Below, one piece after another: positions 31,701-41,669 of a stretch of 64,000 nucleotides of DNA. Below the pieces are notes generated by a model, which was not told the DNA's origin, did no database searches, and was given only the letters and a program-made list of their open reading frames with translations. Both the position numbers and the translations under genes were made by a program. The DNA lies in assembly GCA_030533445.1 (NCBI GenBank), contig CM060082.1, positions 37,521,817 through 37,585,816 of the forward strand. The letters run 5' to 3'. The DNA comes from Cyprinodon diabolis. Taxonomy: Eukaryota; Chordata; Actinopteri; Cyprinodontiformes; Cyprinodontidae. How positions within the stretch are numbered: position 1 is the first letter of the stretch; each line of letters starts with the position of its first letter.

Positions 31701-33726
31701 ATTGAAGTCAACCAAAATTCCGGACGATTTTGAAATTCCCCCCGGATATCTTTTTAGGTATGTGTTACAAATATTTTATTTATACTCCGTTTGTGTTTCG
31801 TGGGTTGTGTACTAATGAACTATTATGAAGTATAATGTGTGATTCATCGTTTATTAACTCTTGCTAAAGATCGTTCCAGATAAAGGTCATGCAACGGATG
31901 GGTTGTAAAAGAGGCCTGAACATCCTCTATCACATGTTTCTTCTAAACATGTTTTCTTGGAACAATTCAATTGTAAGACAACCACATGCTTTGTTTTAAC
32001 ATATGTGCTGAGGTTTAAAGTAAGATAATTTTGTTTCTCTTTCCCTTAGTTAAACCTCAGCTTGTGTAATTAGGGACATCCCCTGACTTCAATAAATAGC
32101 GAGGAGAAAGCTGAAGACCGTCAGAGTGGGTTGGAGATTTGTAAACTCTGCGTCTCTTCCTACTCTCCTAACGAGTAAAACTAAATTAATTGTCTCTGTG
32201 CCTTCTTTCTTTCCCTGTATGTATGTATGACGTTTTAAGGTGCTTAGACCTGACAGTTTGAAAAGTACTCCGGGAAAAAGAGGACTTCTGGTCACCCTAA
32301 ATAAAAAAAACATGAAACAATGTAATGTTTTAGTTTTAGAGCTTTCTGCAGAATTGACAAAGACAACAAAAATGTTGAAAGCACTTGGTTGTTTGCAAAT
32401 TATATGGTTATTATTGTGACAGAATACATGTTGGGTGTATTTTCACCCCTCTCCCTTTATTCTATGTTAATTCAACAGAATATTGGTTTTAATATGAAAG
32501 TTATTCATGATGCTTCTGACAGTACTTCTGCCTGTACTTCTTTGCCAGGATGTTTTTTTTCACCAAACCAAACCATATCTCCACATGGCAGTTGGTTTCT
32601 CTGGTTTTGCTCCAAGCAACAAACCACTCCCACAGTGGGATGATCCCCATGTGGTTTTTCAGCAGAACATGAATCATATCAGGACAAGTATAAAGGGCTT
32701 TTAATGTTTGCTGAATCATTGGACAGAAAGTCACACTCCGTTTGGTCCCTTATTACTTGAAAAGTTTGTGTGAAAGGTGACTCTCCGACAATGCTGTTAC
32801 TATTATTGGCGATCATTTCATCAGCTTCTGGTATTAGTGACTTTCTTCATCCCCGTTTTCTGACTTTGAGAAATGCAGCTGTTGAGGTTGGTTTGGCTTG
32901 CTTTAGCTAAATGGGTACAATCTTTTGCATCAAATAGTACACACGTTATAAAACAAGCTACATACTTGAGCAGTTGAGTAGGTAAGCAAAGCAGAATGTT
33001 GCATACTCCTGTATGCTTCGGTCTGATGTTTTTTCTGACAAATTCTTGTGTAACAGCTTTGAAGACATGGGCAGAGAAGTTTGTCATGCCACCAGTGTGT
33101 ACACTTTAATCATTACTCAAACAATGAAATTAACATCATGTAATGGGATAAGGGACATTCAAGGTGTCAGAAACTATGTATTGCTAATATTTATATTTTA
33201 AAAACTTTTCAGTACACAGGAATATGTCCCTAACAGGGTGCAACACTCTCACTCAATCCATGCCGCAAAAATCCTTCCATAAATATAATATTTAAATGCT
33301 TAAGCTCTATCAATAAAACTTTATAAAAGGTTAGACATGTGATTCACCAGATACAATTGCAAAGGCATAAAAAATACTATTTTTGACACAGGTAAGGATG
33401 ATGAAAAGTTACAAGTAGGCAGGAATGACCTACTGGTGCGCATCAGACACCATCTTGAAATTAGCAGTTGTGCTCACGAGATGCTATGTGCTGTGTACGA
33501 AAATGTTTTTTAAATGTATTTTTTACAAAAAAAACAAACAAACAATTTAAATACTCATCATAGTGGTGGTTTAAGTTGAAGCCACCTAGTATTAAGTATT
33601 TGTACTACATGTTACTATACAACTTGTTTTACTCCATCATTATGATATTAATGTGAACAAATTTGTTGGGATCCTGAGGCTTGCCCACCAGAGGGCGCCG
33701 AGGATCCTCTTCTGTTATATGTTTTC
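31701..33726. other. No gene; hairpin and possible LTR relic
   Basis: The part 31868-32310 reads like a weathered LTR: AATAAA near 32091 after CTGACTTC, then a pyrimidine-rich part. Clear TG/CA ends and target duplication are lacking. A 12-bp hairpin at 32007-32061 is listed separately. The rest is unremarkable. Confidence 0.3.
32007..32061. other. Perfect 12-bp hairpin
   Basis: GCTGAGGTTTAA at 32007-32018 and TTAAACCTCAGC at 32050-32061 are exact reverse complements around a 31-bp loop. No run of T follows immediately. Function unknown. Confidence 0.6.
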
Positions 33727-34898
33727 TGTCAGGAACTGGGGTTACTGTTGGGATCTGGAGAGCTACCATCTGTCTCCAGCAGAGAGCGCTGTGGGTCTCC
33801 TGGGCTGGAGCCTTCCATCACACCTGATGCTCATCAGCCCATCAGGAGACCTTCCTACATAAGCAGCAGCCAGACCTTCCTTCAACGCCGCAGTGTTGAT
33901 CAAGTTTGGAAACCTGATCGAAGTCTGAAGCTCTGGATGAGCTTAGTCTGGAAACCTGCCTGCCTGCCCAAGAAGCTAAACCAGAAGACATCAGTCTGGA
34001 TTCCTACAACAGCTCTCAAGGAAGAGCTAGGAAACCAAGTTGTTGTGGAAAAATTTTTATCTTTCTTCTATTATATATTAATATTCATATTTACTCACTA
34101 TAAAAGTTTTCACTCAGTCTGTTTCTCTCTCAAGGCCACACCATTCCCTGCAGAATGTTGTTTGTAGACCAGACATAGCTTCTTCCCGTAACAATTCAGA
34201 TTCTTTCTCAAGGTTTATTCATAACATGTTACTGTTAAGCAAAGTGTGTGTAATTTGTTATGACTCTGATTGGTTTCCATTGTTGTAACTAGGGGGGACG
34301 AACCCTGCCCAGATCAGAACAGAGCAGAATGCTGTGCCATGATGACTGTTCTCTCTTTGCAAAGATTATTAATAAATGTGCCGACTGAGTGAAATCCATC
34401 GATCTCCGTTTATTTAACTAGGATGACTAGTTGAATACTTTTTTCCCACGACACAAAGTCTGAAACTCATGAGTCAGAAGCTAGACGCTTCTGCCGCTGA
34501 GCTCCCTGCTTAATCTACAGTCTCTGGACCCCCATCAGCTCTCAAGGAAGAGCTAGGAAAACTAAACCCAAGTCTGAGACTCTCTAGCCAGAAGCTAGCT
34601 GCTGCTGAGTTCTCTGCTACTTCCACATTCTCTGGACCCAACCGGTTTCCCATCTCAAGGATCTGTCAGAACCACTTCAAGGTACATTCAAAAATTACTC
34701 ACTCGTCAAACCATCTAACTGCATGGCTAATCAAACTCTCCATTTCTCCAGATATCAGTGATCCCAGTCCCGGACCTGTACCAGAACCAGTCCTTTTTTC
34801 TCTGTGTGTTTTCCCTCAATAAATAATATTGTTAAACTTTTACTCCGTCTCCAGAGGTGTTCTGCATGTGGGTTTAGTCCTATAAGCCAATCATGACA
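33727..34898 (+). mobile_element. Probable outer LTR, interrupted by a second LTR
   Basis: Starts TGTCAGG and ends CATGACA, so short inverted TGTCA/TGACA termini are present. AATAAATAAT lies near the right end (34818-34827). A motif family (AAGTCTGA ... CAGAAGCTAG ... TCTCTGGACCC) occurs at 34457-34530 and 34570-34640, with a diverged copy at 33921-34000. AGCTCTCAAGGAAGAGCTAG occurs at both 34011 and 34536. No flanking target duplication was found. The part before 33727 may be a rearranged piece of the same LTR. Confidence 0.5.
34041..34453 (+). mobile_element. Solo LTR nested in the outer LTR, 413 bp
   Basis: Begins TGTTGTGGAAAAA and ends TTTTTTCCCACGACA, a clear imperfect inverted end pair with TG...CA termini. 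Flanks are CCAAGT and CAAAGT, a 6-bp duplication with one mismatch. AATAAA lies at 34370-34375, followed by a U5-like segment. It may be of retroviral or gypsy type; no coding region remains, so the class is open. Confidence 0.6.
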
Positions 34899-34919
34899 AA
34901 ATTAAACTTTATCAATTGA

Positions 34920-35720
34920 CTATGTTAGACAAAATAGAAAGTATTGACAGTGGATGACATGACCTGGAAGCTATTTTCATTGTAAAAAAATCTTGAAATG
35001 GCTTACAATGGAATAAAAATGATTGTGCCACATAAGGCTATGGTAGTAGAATGATACCATACAGATTTGGTGTCAGTAGATCACATGACTTGAAAGCGAT
35101 TGAAGAAAAATCATTTATTTTTATAATAAAAAAAATCTTTAAATATATAAAAAAAAGGCTTAAAATGGAATAAAAATAGGTGTGCCCCATCAGACTAAGT
35201 TAGTAGAACAATTTCACAAAGATTTGGAGTCAGTGGGTCACATGATTTGGAAGCTGTTTAATGAATATAAAAACATCACAAAAAAATCTTAAATACAAAC
35301 AGGCTTAAAATGGAACAAAAATGAGTGTCCCTCATCAGGCTAATGCAGAAGAACCATTTCACACAGATTTGTATACAGTGGATCAAATGACTTGTAAGCT
35401 ATTGAAGACATATCTTTTTTTTTAATCATAAAAAAATCTTTAAAACATAAAAAGCACTTACAGATGTTTCTATTGGCAGGATTTTATATTCGTTTTGTCT
35501 TAGCTGATCACAAGATAAGGAATCGATATTTGTTTCTCAAGAGTGCTTGGTTCAAACATTTGTTGACAGTCCCTAACTCCACCACAGTGAGAAGAGGGAG
35601 CAGCTGAGAGACACTGGCCAAAATCGGAGTCCCTCATTCGGATCAACCATGAGCTACATCCCGCTAACTCCGCGGAACTTCAATATCCAATATCCAACTT
35701 CAAACCAACTTCACTGCAGT
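34920..35720 (+). repeat. Tandem-unit repeat, copy 3 (four units)
   Basis: Four unit cores (CAGTGG/CAGTAG followed by ATCACATGAC-like sequence) begin at about 34948, 35074, 35231 and 35376, giving spacings of 126, 157 and 145 bp. Then come the linker GTCTTAGCTGATCACAAGAT (35497-35516) and the end segment (35540-35720) with GACAGTCCCTAACTCCACCA and ATATCCAATATCCAACTTC. It is the longest of the three copies. An 81-codon open frame starts at 35649 in the end segment, no motif recognised. Confidence 0.7.
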
Positions 35721-36187
35721 TTGCATCATCTGTTTTTCATCTTACCTGGCAGCTTTTTTTCCCTGAACAGCGTGCACAAGCACGGCACTGTTATACTCCT
35801 AAAAAAACTGACCAAGCAGCTCTTGATCTCAGACTTCCAGAAATTCTCAGATCAGTTAATTAAATTTTCTGCAGCCTTAAGACAGACTTTCTAATAAGGT
35901 GATTCCTGCTGTGAATGATCAGAGGATACTACAAACACCTGCCAGGACCTGGGAAATCATCCAGGTCAATGACAAGGCAAGACATAGTATATGTAGGTAT
36001 AATTATTAAGCTTAAAAGATCTCCTCTTCAGCAGATGGGAAACTCAAGTCTGGTTGTAATTATTTTCATTACTTATGAGGAAATAAAAAATTAGAATTAA
36101 GCTGGAAGAAATCCAAATGTTAATACCGCATCGATGATATTTGTAGCCCCTTGCAAAAATAAGTACACACACCCCCACACGTTATTT
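35721..36187. other. No recognised feature
   Basis: Nothing supported. Confidence 0.45.
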
Positions 36188-36201
36188 ATGTATATATATA
36201 C

Positions 36202-36296
<95 letters not shown>

Positions 36297-36468
36297 TATA
36301 CACATTATATGTGTGTATACATATGTGTATACATATGTGTATATATATATGTGTGTGTATATAAAATATATATATATATATATATGTGTGTGTATATATA
36401 AATATACATGTGTATATATGCATACATACATACATACATACATACATACATACATACAATATATATGT
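36188..36468. repeat. Compound microsatellite (TA)n/(CA)n/(CATA)n
   Basis: About 280 bp built from TA dinucleotides with blocks of CACACA and TGTGTG. It ends in about ten CATA tetranucleotides (36420-36458). The open frames of 70-165 codons that cross it, full of Tyr and Ile, are artefacts of the repeat. Confidence 0.92.
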
Positions 36469-36889
36469 CCCACCCCTATACTGTTCATTCAAGTACTTTT
36501 TTCCACCTATATAATGGATTTTCTTTGAAATGATTGACCATTTTATATCTGTATTTAACAGTATCCACATATTAACAATTATATATAGAATCAATTAATC
36601 AATATCTTAGTAGAAAACATTTTTTCAAAGTATTAAATGCAAAAAAACATGTCTGTACATTACAATCATTGGCCATAACAACAATATTGCATATCAATAT
36701 TGAAACATTTTCAAAAAAATATCAGTACATCTATAGTCTTTAGAAACTAATATATTCATTTTATATTCGGACACAAACAAGGAGTTGCTGTTTGATTAAG
36801 GACAGAGTCTCATCGTGGAGAGAAAGTGGTCATCAGTTATGGTGGCCTTTTGGCCAACTGACATTTTAAACAGTCATTCCTCACTAATG
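36469..36889. other. No recognised feature
   Basis: AT-rich, nothing recognised. Confidence 0.45.
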
Positions 36890-37260
36890 AATATGTTGGT
36901 GTTTCGTTGAGCGGGCCTTATTTTTCTCTCTTTTTATCAGAAGGATGCAGAGCGGCACAGCTGTGTGGCATACATTCAACACAAAGCTGGCTCTGCCAGT
37001 GGGAACGGTCTGCACAGGTCCCCCTCCGCACTTCCCTGTTAATATTCACATAATTCTGCCCGCTGAAAGTATGGCCGTACCTCTGGCATTCAAGCATCTG
37101 CTTTAGTGGAAAATATTAACTTATCTTGACCTAACTCTTGTAATCATCATCACAATCCACCCACTTACTATTGCTCACCTCTTCTATAACCGGCTGTGGC
37201 TATATCACTGATGGTCTCATTAGACGCACGTATCAAAGGAAGTGTGTTTAGTGGTAAAAG
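36890..37260. other. Candidate conserved noncoding element
   Basis: Unique, balanced-composition DNA between AT-rich stretches, free of repeat signatures, with TTAATATTCACATAATTC and similar A/T cores. Conservation untested. Confidence 0.2.
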
Positions 37261-37617
37261 TAGTCTAGGAGGTGTTAATTAGACCCCAAATATGTCCATG
37301 AGCATTAATCAGCTGAGTAGGAGGCATATTATGGCCAAGCAAAGGCCGGATGTAATGTATTATAATCAGTTTCCTAATAATCTAAGATCCGTAATATATG
37401 AGGGTCATTTAATAGAGTAGGACAAATATAAGCAATTTTAAGTGAAGGTGGGGTTAAAGAGCAATAAAAAAAAGCTTTAAAAGATCAGGAGAGGCAAATT
37501 TTATCTGACAAAATAATCTTGGGTGGTTCCAGCAGTTTAGGAAGTCTGGCAGATGTATTTCTAACAAGACGAGCTGTAAATCCAACAACTGCAATCTTCA
37601 AAGCATGGTATGCCTGT
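37261..37617. other. No recognised feature
   Basis: Nothing supported. Confidence 0.45.
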
Positions 37618-38145
37618 ACCGTACCGCCAGTTCTATACCGCCTATACCAACTGTACCATACCGCCCGCTCCATACCGCCCGTACCGTCCGTACCACCCGT
37701 TCCATAACGCCCATACCACCCGTACCGTACCACCCGTTCCATACTGCCCATACCAACCGTACCATACGTTCCATACCGCCCATACCACCCGTACCGTACC
37801 ACCCGTTCCATACTGCCCATACCAACCGTACCGTACGTTCCATACCGCCCATACCAGCGGTACCGTACCGCCCGTTCCATACCGCCCATACCACCTGTAC
37901 CGTACCACCCGTTCCATACCACCCGTACCGTACCGCCCGTTCCATACCGCCCATGCCACCTGTGCCGTACCGCACGTTCCACCCGTTCCATACCACCCGT
38001 ACCGTACCGCCCGTTCCATACCGCCCATACCACCTGTACCGTACCGCCCGTTCCATACCGCTCATACCACCTGTACCGTACCGCCCGTTCCACCCGTATA
38101 GTACCACCCGTACCGTACCGCCAGTTCCATACCACCCGTATCGTG
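37618..38145. repeat. GC-rich minisatellite, 37-bp period
   Basis: The landmark GTTCC recurs at 37699, 37736, 37768, 37805, 37837, 37874, 37911, 37939, 37976, 37985, 38013, 38050, 38087 and 38124. The spacing is mainly 37 bp, with variants of 32, 28 and 9. At the left a 69-bp (37+32) higher-order unit occurs twice. Sub-blocks such as CCATACCACC and CCGTACCGCC suggest growth from a 9-14 bp module. The plus strand is C-rich and G-poor. Stop trinucleotides are almost absent on both strands, which produces long overlapping open frames (up to 216 codons, 37485-38135 minus) that are not genes. Confidence 0.93.
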
Positions 38146-38689
38146 GTAAACTAACTAGGTCATAAACAAACAAGGTCATATCATGAAAGAGGCAAGTTTC
38201 CTTCTCCTGTTTTTATTTATTGTTAGAATTATGGTGAGAGCAAGTTAGAATTGTTCTTTGTAATAGACGGTAACTGTAGTTGCTGTATTTTATAATTATC
38301 TTTTTTTGTTCTGAAACGCTCCAATTTGGAATTGATTAAGACCTTTTATGACAATTTTCTATACGTTATTTATCATAGTCAAATTACCTAATTTTATTAC
38401 CTGTTGTCAAAGTCTAACAATCACATTTTAATTCTTGACTTATGGAAAATTCCCACATGACACAAAATCTTCTGTTGTTTTGAAACAACTTAATTTTGCA
38501 CTGATATTGTCCAACTTCTATGTGAAGAACCTTTGTAAAACAAAGTTAAGGTAATGGAAGGTAATGTCCATTTTCATTTTTTATTCAGTAGCATTCTAAT
38601 TCACAGCAGGAAAATACAGTAAAAAAAATCTGTTTTTTCTTTAACTTTAAAGTTTAAGCATAGTTTGATTGACTAAATCCTGAATTTGT
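38146..38689. other. No recognised feature
   Basis: AT-rich, nothing supported. Confidence 0.45.
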
Positions 38690-39350
38690 CCTATAGAGCC
38701 ATCTGCTAAAGCTGAAACTCGGGGGGTGACTGAAAGGCAATCATTGCTACATTTTATTAACAGCTTCGTTTAAATGGCATGGTAGCGGCAGCAATCTGCA
38801 GAGGGCACCTTCAGCAATCAACGGCATTTCAGTGCAGCTGCCAAGTGAGGTGTGCGGAGGGGCGCAGGCAGAGACAAACAATACGATTAATCCCACAGGA
38901 TAAGAGAAAAAGAAGAATTTTCACAATCCCAGAGCCGCGACCTCTTTGCTATGCACAGGTCCCCCTGAATAAGTGCTTCATTTAATAATAATTGATGGAG
39001 GAAATTTTCTGAACGGCGGATGAGGTTGTGCACCCCTTTCCCTCCCTTTCTCCCTCCTTGCCGCTTTTCCCCTCATCTCTCCAGAATTGTATTTTGTGCT
39101 TGAGTGAATTAGGTGATCATTTTTTATCTTACATGCCGTGCTGGCTTCTGGAGTTCCTAGCTCCAAGGAAATTGGAGGGGAGGAAGAAGTCGAACATTTA
39201 TCGCATTCCGGGGTTAATCTCCTGAAATGGTGGGATTTGGTCAGAGAGGAAGTAGAAAATCCACGCTTGCACTCACAAGCTGCATTACAGTCACATTTTC
39301 AGTTTTATTTTACTTCCCTCCACTCTCTCGCTGCCCCGCTCTAACCTGCC
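38690..39350. other. Candidate conserved noncoding element
   Basis: Long repeat-free stretch of mixed composition with ATTTAATAATAATTGATGG (38980-38998) and GAATTAGGTGATCA (39106-39119). Short open frames on both strands have no motif. Enhancer-like character is only suggested. Confidence 0.25.
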
Positions 39351-40610
39351 TTCCTTCAGCTCAAAGTAAAATCCTTCGAGCTGAACAGCAGTGACAAGAC
39401 AAAGTAGCCGAGCATAAATTAAAGGCAGACACCAGACTCATCACTCACTGTCTGAGGCACTAATAATACTGCTCATTTTGTGATCATTTCTCATTGCTGT
39501 TGTTAATGCCTCAAAATCAAATCACATTTCAAACTGAACTGGTCTAGAAGAACTGAAGGAAGATATTCACAACATAAGAACAGACAGCTAAAGGTTTGAG
39601 TTGTTTGGCTTAGAAACAGGTTGCAGATTTTACTATGTAAACATGAACTGGGACGTTATAAGAAATCCTTAATGATGGAGGCAGATGGTCTACTTTCAAT
39701 GTTCTCTACATATAAATAAGCACTATCTAAAGTTATCCTGCCCCAAAACAAGGTTTTAAGTCATCAAAATATCCCATTATGCTTGAAAAGGTTTTTACCT
39801 AAATGGATAAAAGGCACATCTTATAGCCATTGAAAGCTACTTTAAGGCCCAGTCCCATTTCTCTCACTTGCACTCGTTTTGAACCCTAGAACTCGGTTTT
39901 GCGAGTGTAAAGTTAGTGTTTCCAAATAATTTTAAAAGCTAAAGGAAGTGCTATCAAACCCTTAAAATGATCCCTTCGGACTGAGTGAAGTCAGCAGCTG
40001 ACTTGGGAATAAAGTGGAGTTCGTTTTTTAATTGTTTATATGATTTCCAGATTGTATGCATTTCTTTATTTCAGTATTGTAAAGCAAATAAAGATGGTTT
40101 CATTGTATTGAATATACTTCTATGAATGGGAAAATTTCCAAATAATATAAATAGATTAACTAGTTTTGCCAGTTCCTTGTTTGGGTGTGTAAAAAATGTG
40201 ATAATGCTATGGCCAGAGAGGGTTATGCTGGACTTTCATTTTTGAGATAACTACTGCTCTATTGCTTTTCATGAAGGATGTGGTTATGTGAAGAATAGGC
40301 GAGGAATTATTTCAGGTTCAATATTGCAGAAGAAACTATTTGGGTTTATTCAAAAATATTTAGCTATTTCATTATTTTTAGGATAATGAACTCATGACTC
40401 ATTCAACTCCTCCCAACAGAAACACGTCCAACATAGAATGATTCCTTTATCATGTTTCTATAATTTCATCCATGCAACAAAACCTAAACCGTACGGTGAA
40501 GGAGTTGAAGCGGCGCACAGTGAATTCCACGGGGTGTGAGTGTTCACTGCTCCTCCATCACCTCATGCTACTATGTGACATTTGCTCCAGGATAAACATT
40601 TAATCATCAT
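39351..40610. other. No recognised feature
   Basis: No gene or repeat terminus seen. Confidence 0.5.
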
Positions 40611-41462
40611 ACTTTTTTGATATCTCTAATGCATCTGGAGATCTGGGAGGCTTCTTGCTGTCTGCTGACATTCAAATAATGGAGGTCTATGGTGCCCGAG
40701 ACAGAAAGGTCCATAGAAGTCCACAAAAAACGTGTCAATATTCCTCCATACTGCTCGTCCAATGTATTCCAAGTGTCCTGAGTTGGTAGCGTCCATAATT
40801 TACTCAAAACAAAGTCATTTAGATTGTTTTTAGAGCATAAACAGTAGTGTATAGGATTTCCTAAAAGCGCGCGCCTGCAAGTTCACGAGTCTACGGAAAC
40901 CGCGGCAGACCGAACCAGATGAAAGTGCGCATTCAGCGTCTGCTCTGCCGATAATGCAAGCGTAGAAGAAGAAATGTGCTGTTTACCTGTGCAAAGAAAG
41001 AAACAACGAAAGAAAAATGTCTGAGGACTTCAGTGTTGAGGAAGAGTCTGAGTTCTTTGCCGAGCTGAATGCGCACTTTCATCTGGTTTGGTCTGCCGCG
41101 GTTTCCGTAGGCTCGTGAACTCGCAGGGGCGCGCTTTTAGGAAATCCTATACACTACTGTTTATGCTCTAAAAACATTCTAAATGACTTCGTTTCGAGTA
41201 AATTATGGAAGCTACCCACTCAGGACACTTGGAATACATTGGACGAGCAGTATGGAGGAATATTGACACGTTTTTTGTGGACTTTTATGGACCTTTCTGC
41301 CTCGGGCACCATAGACCTCCATTATTTGAATGTCAGCAGACAGTAAGAAGCCTCCCAGATCTCCAGATGCATTTGAGATATCAAAAAAGTACTCCAGAGT
41401 GTTGTTCAGCATGGGGGTGAGTAGAAAATGAAGGCTAATCATGTTTTGAGTGAACTATTCCT
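40611..41462. mobile_element. Fold-back element with 327-bp arms (Kolobok-like)
   Basis: Left arm 40611-40937 and right arm 41064-41390 are near-perfect reverse complements around a 126-bp spacer. Beyond the right arm the sequence continues to GTGAACTATTCCT followed by TTAA (41463-41466). This terminus, with ACTCACCCCCAT-type sequence inside, is typical of fish TTAA-target (Kolobok-type) elements. The corresponding 70-odd bp are missing on the left, so that terminus is truncated. ATG at 41017 opens a 33-codon frame (MSEDFSVEEESEFFAELNAH...) starting in the spacer and ending in the right arm at 41118; it may be a remnant of the transposase start. Confidence 0.75.
41017..41118 (+). pseudogene. 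Short acidic open frame in fold-back element
   Basis: 33 codons from ATG 41017 to TGA 41116-41118. The first 17 residues are acidic (MSEDFSVEEESEFFAEL); the remainder is arm sequence. I do not recognise the protein. By position it could be the first codons of a transposase lost by internal deletion, as in the Harbinger-like element at 3670-4340. No function is implied, and it may be chance. Confidence 0.3.
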
Positions 41463-41466
41463 TTAA

Positions 41467-41559
41467 GTTGAGTTATCTTTCTTTTAAAAAAAATTCAGAT
41501 TTAATTGGAATTCTGTTTTTCTGTTCTTTATTAAAAGTAAATGATTTAGCAATACCATA
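41467..41559. other. Unremarkable spacer
   Basis: AT-rich, nothing recognised. Confidence 0.4.
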
Positions 41560-41669
41560 AAATGTCCATAGCTGCATTTAAAAAATGGTTTTATATCTTT
41601 TAGATAATTATCAATATCGATCAAAATGCATTTTTTATCGATATGCTGTTGTCTATATCATCCAGCCCT
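41560..41669. repeat. Possible right terminus of a hAT-like element
   Basis: AATATCGATCAAAATGC, ATCGATATGC and the end CATCCAGCCCTAG resemble the terminus of fish hAT-like MITEs beginning CTAGGGCTGG. No left partner or duplication was found. Confidence 0.35.

Noticed and set aside
31868..32310. Possible retroviral-type LTR
   Set aside because: AATAAA and U5-like sequence are present, but no TG/CA ends or target duplication could be located; mentioned only within the surrounding stretch.
36097..36594. 165-codon Tyr/Ile-rich minus-strand frame
   Set aside because: Translation of the TA/CA microsatellite.
37485..38179. Long open frames (up to 216 codons) on both strands across 37.5-38.2 kb
   Set aside because: They follow from the 37-bp minisatellite, whose unit nearly lacks stop triplets on either strand. 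Overlapping frames of repeated WYGTGG/PYRPFHT-type peptides are artefacts.
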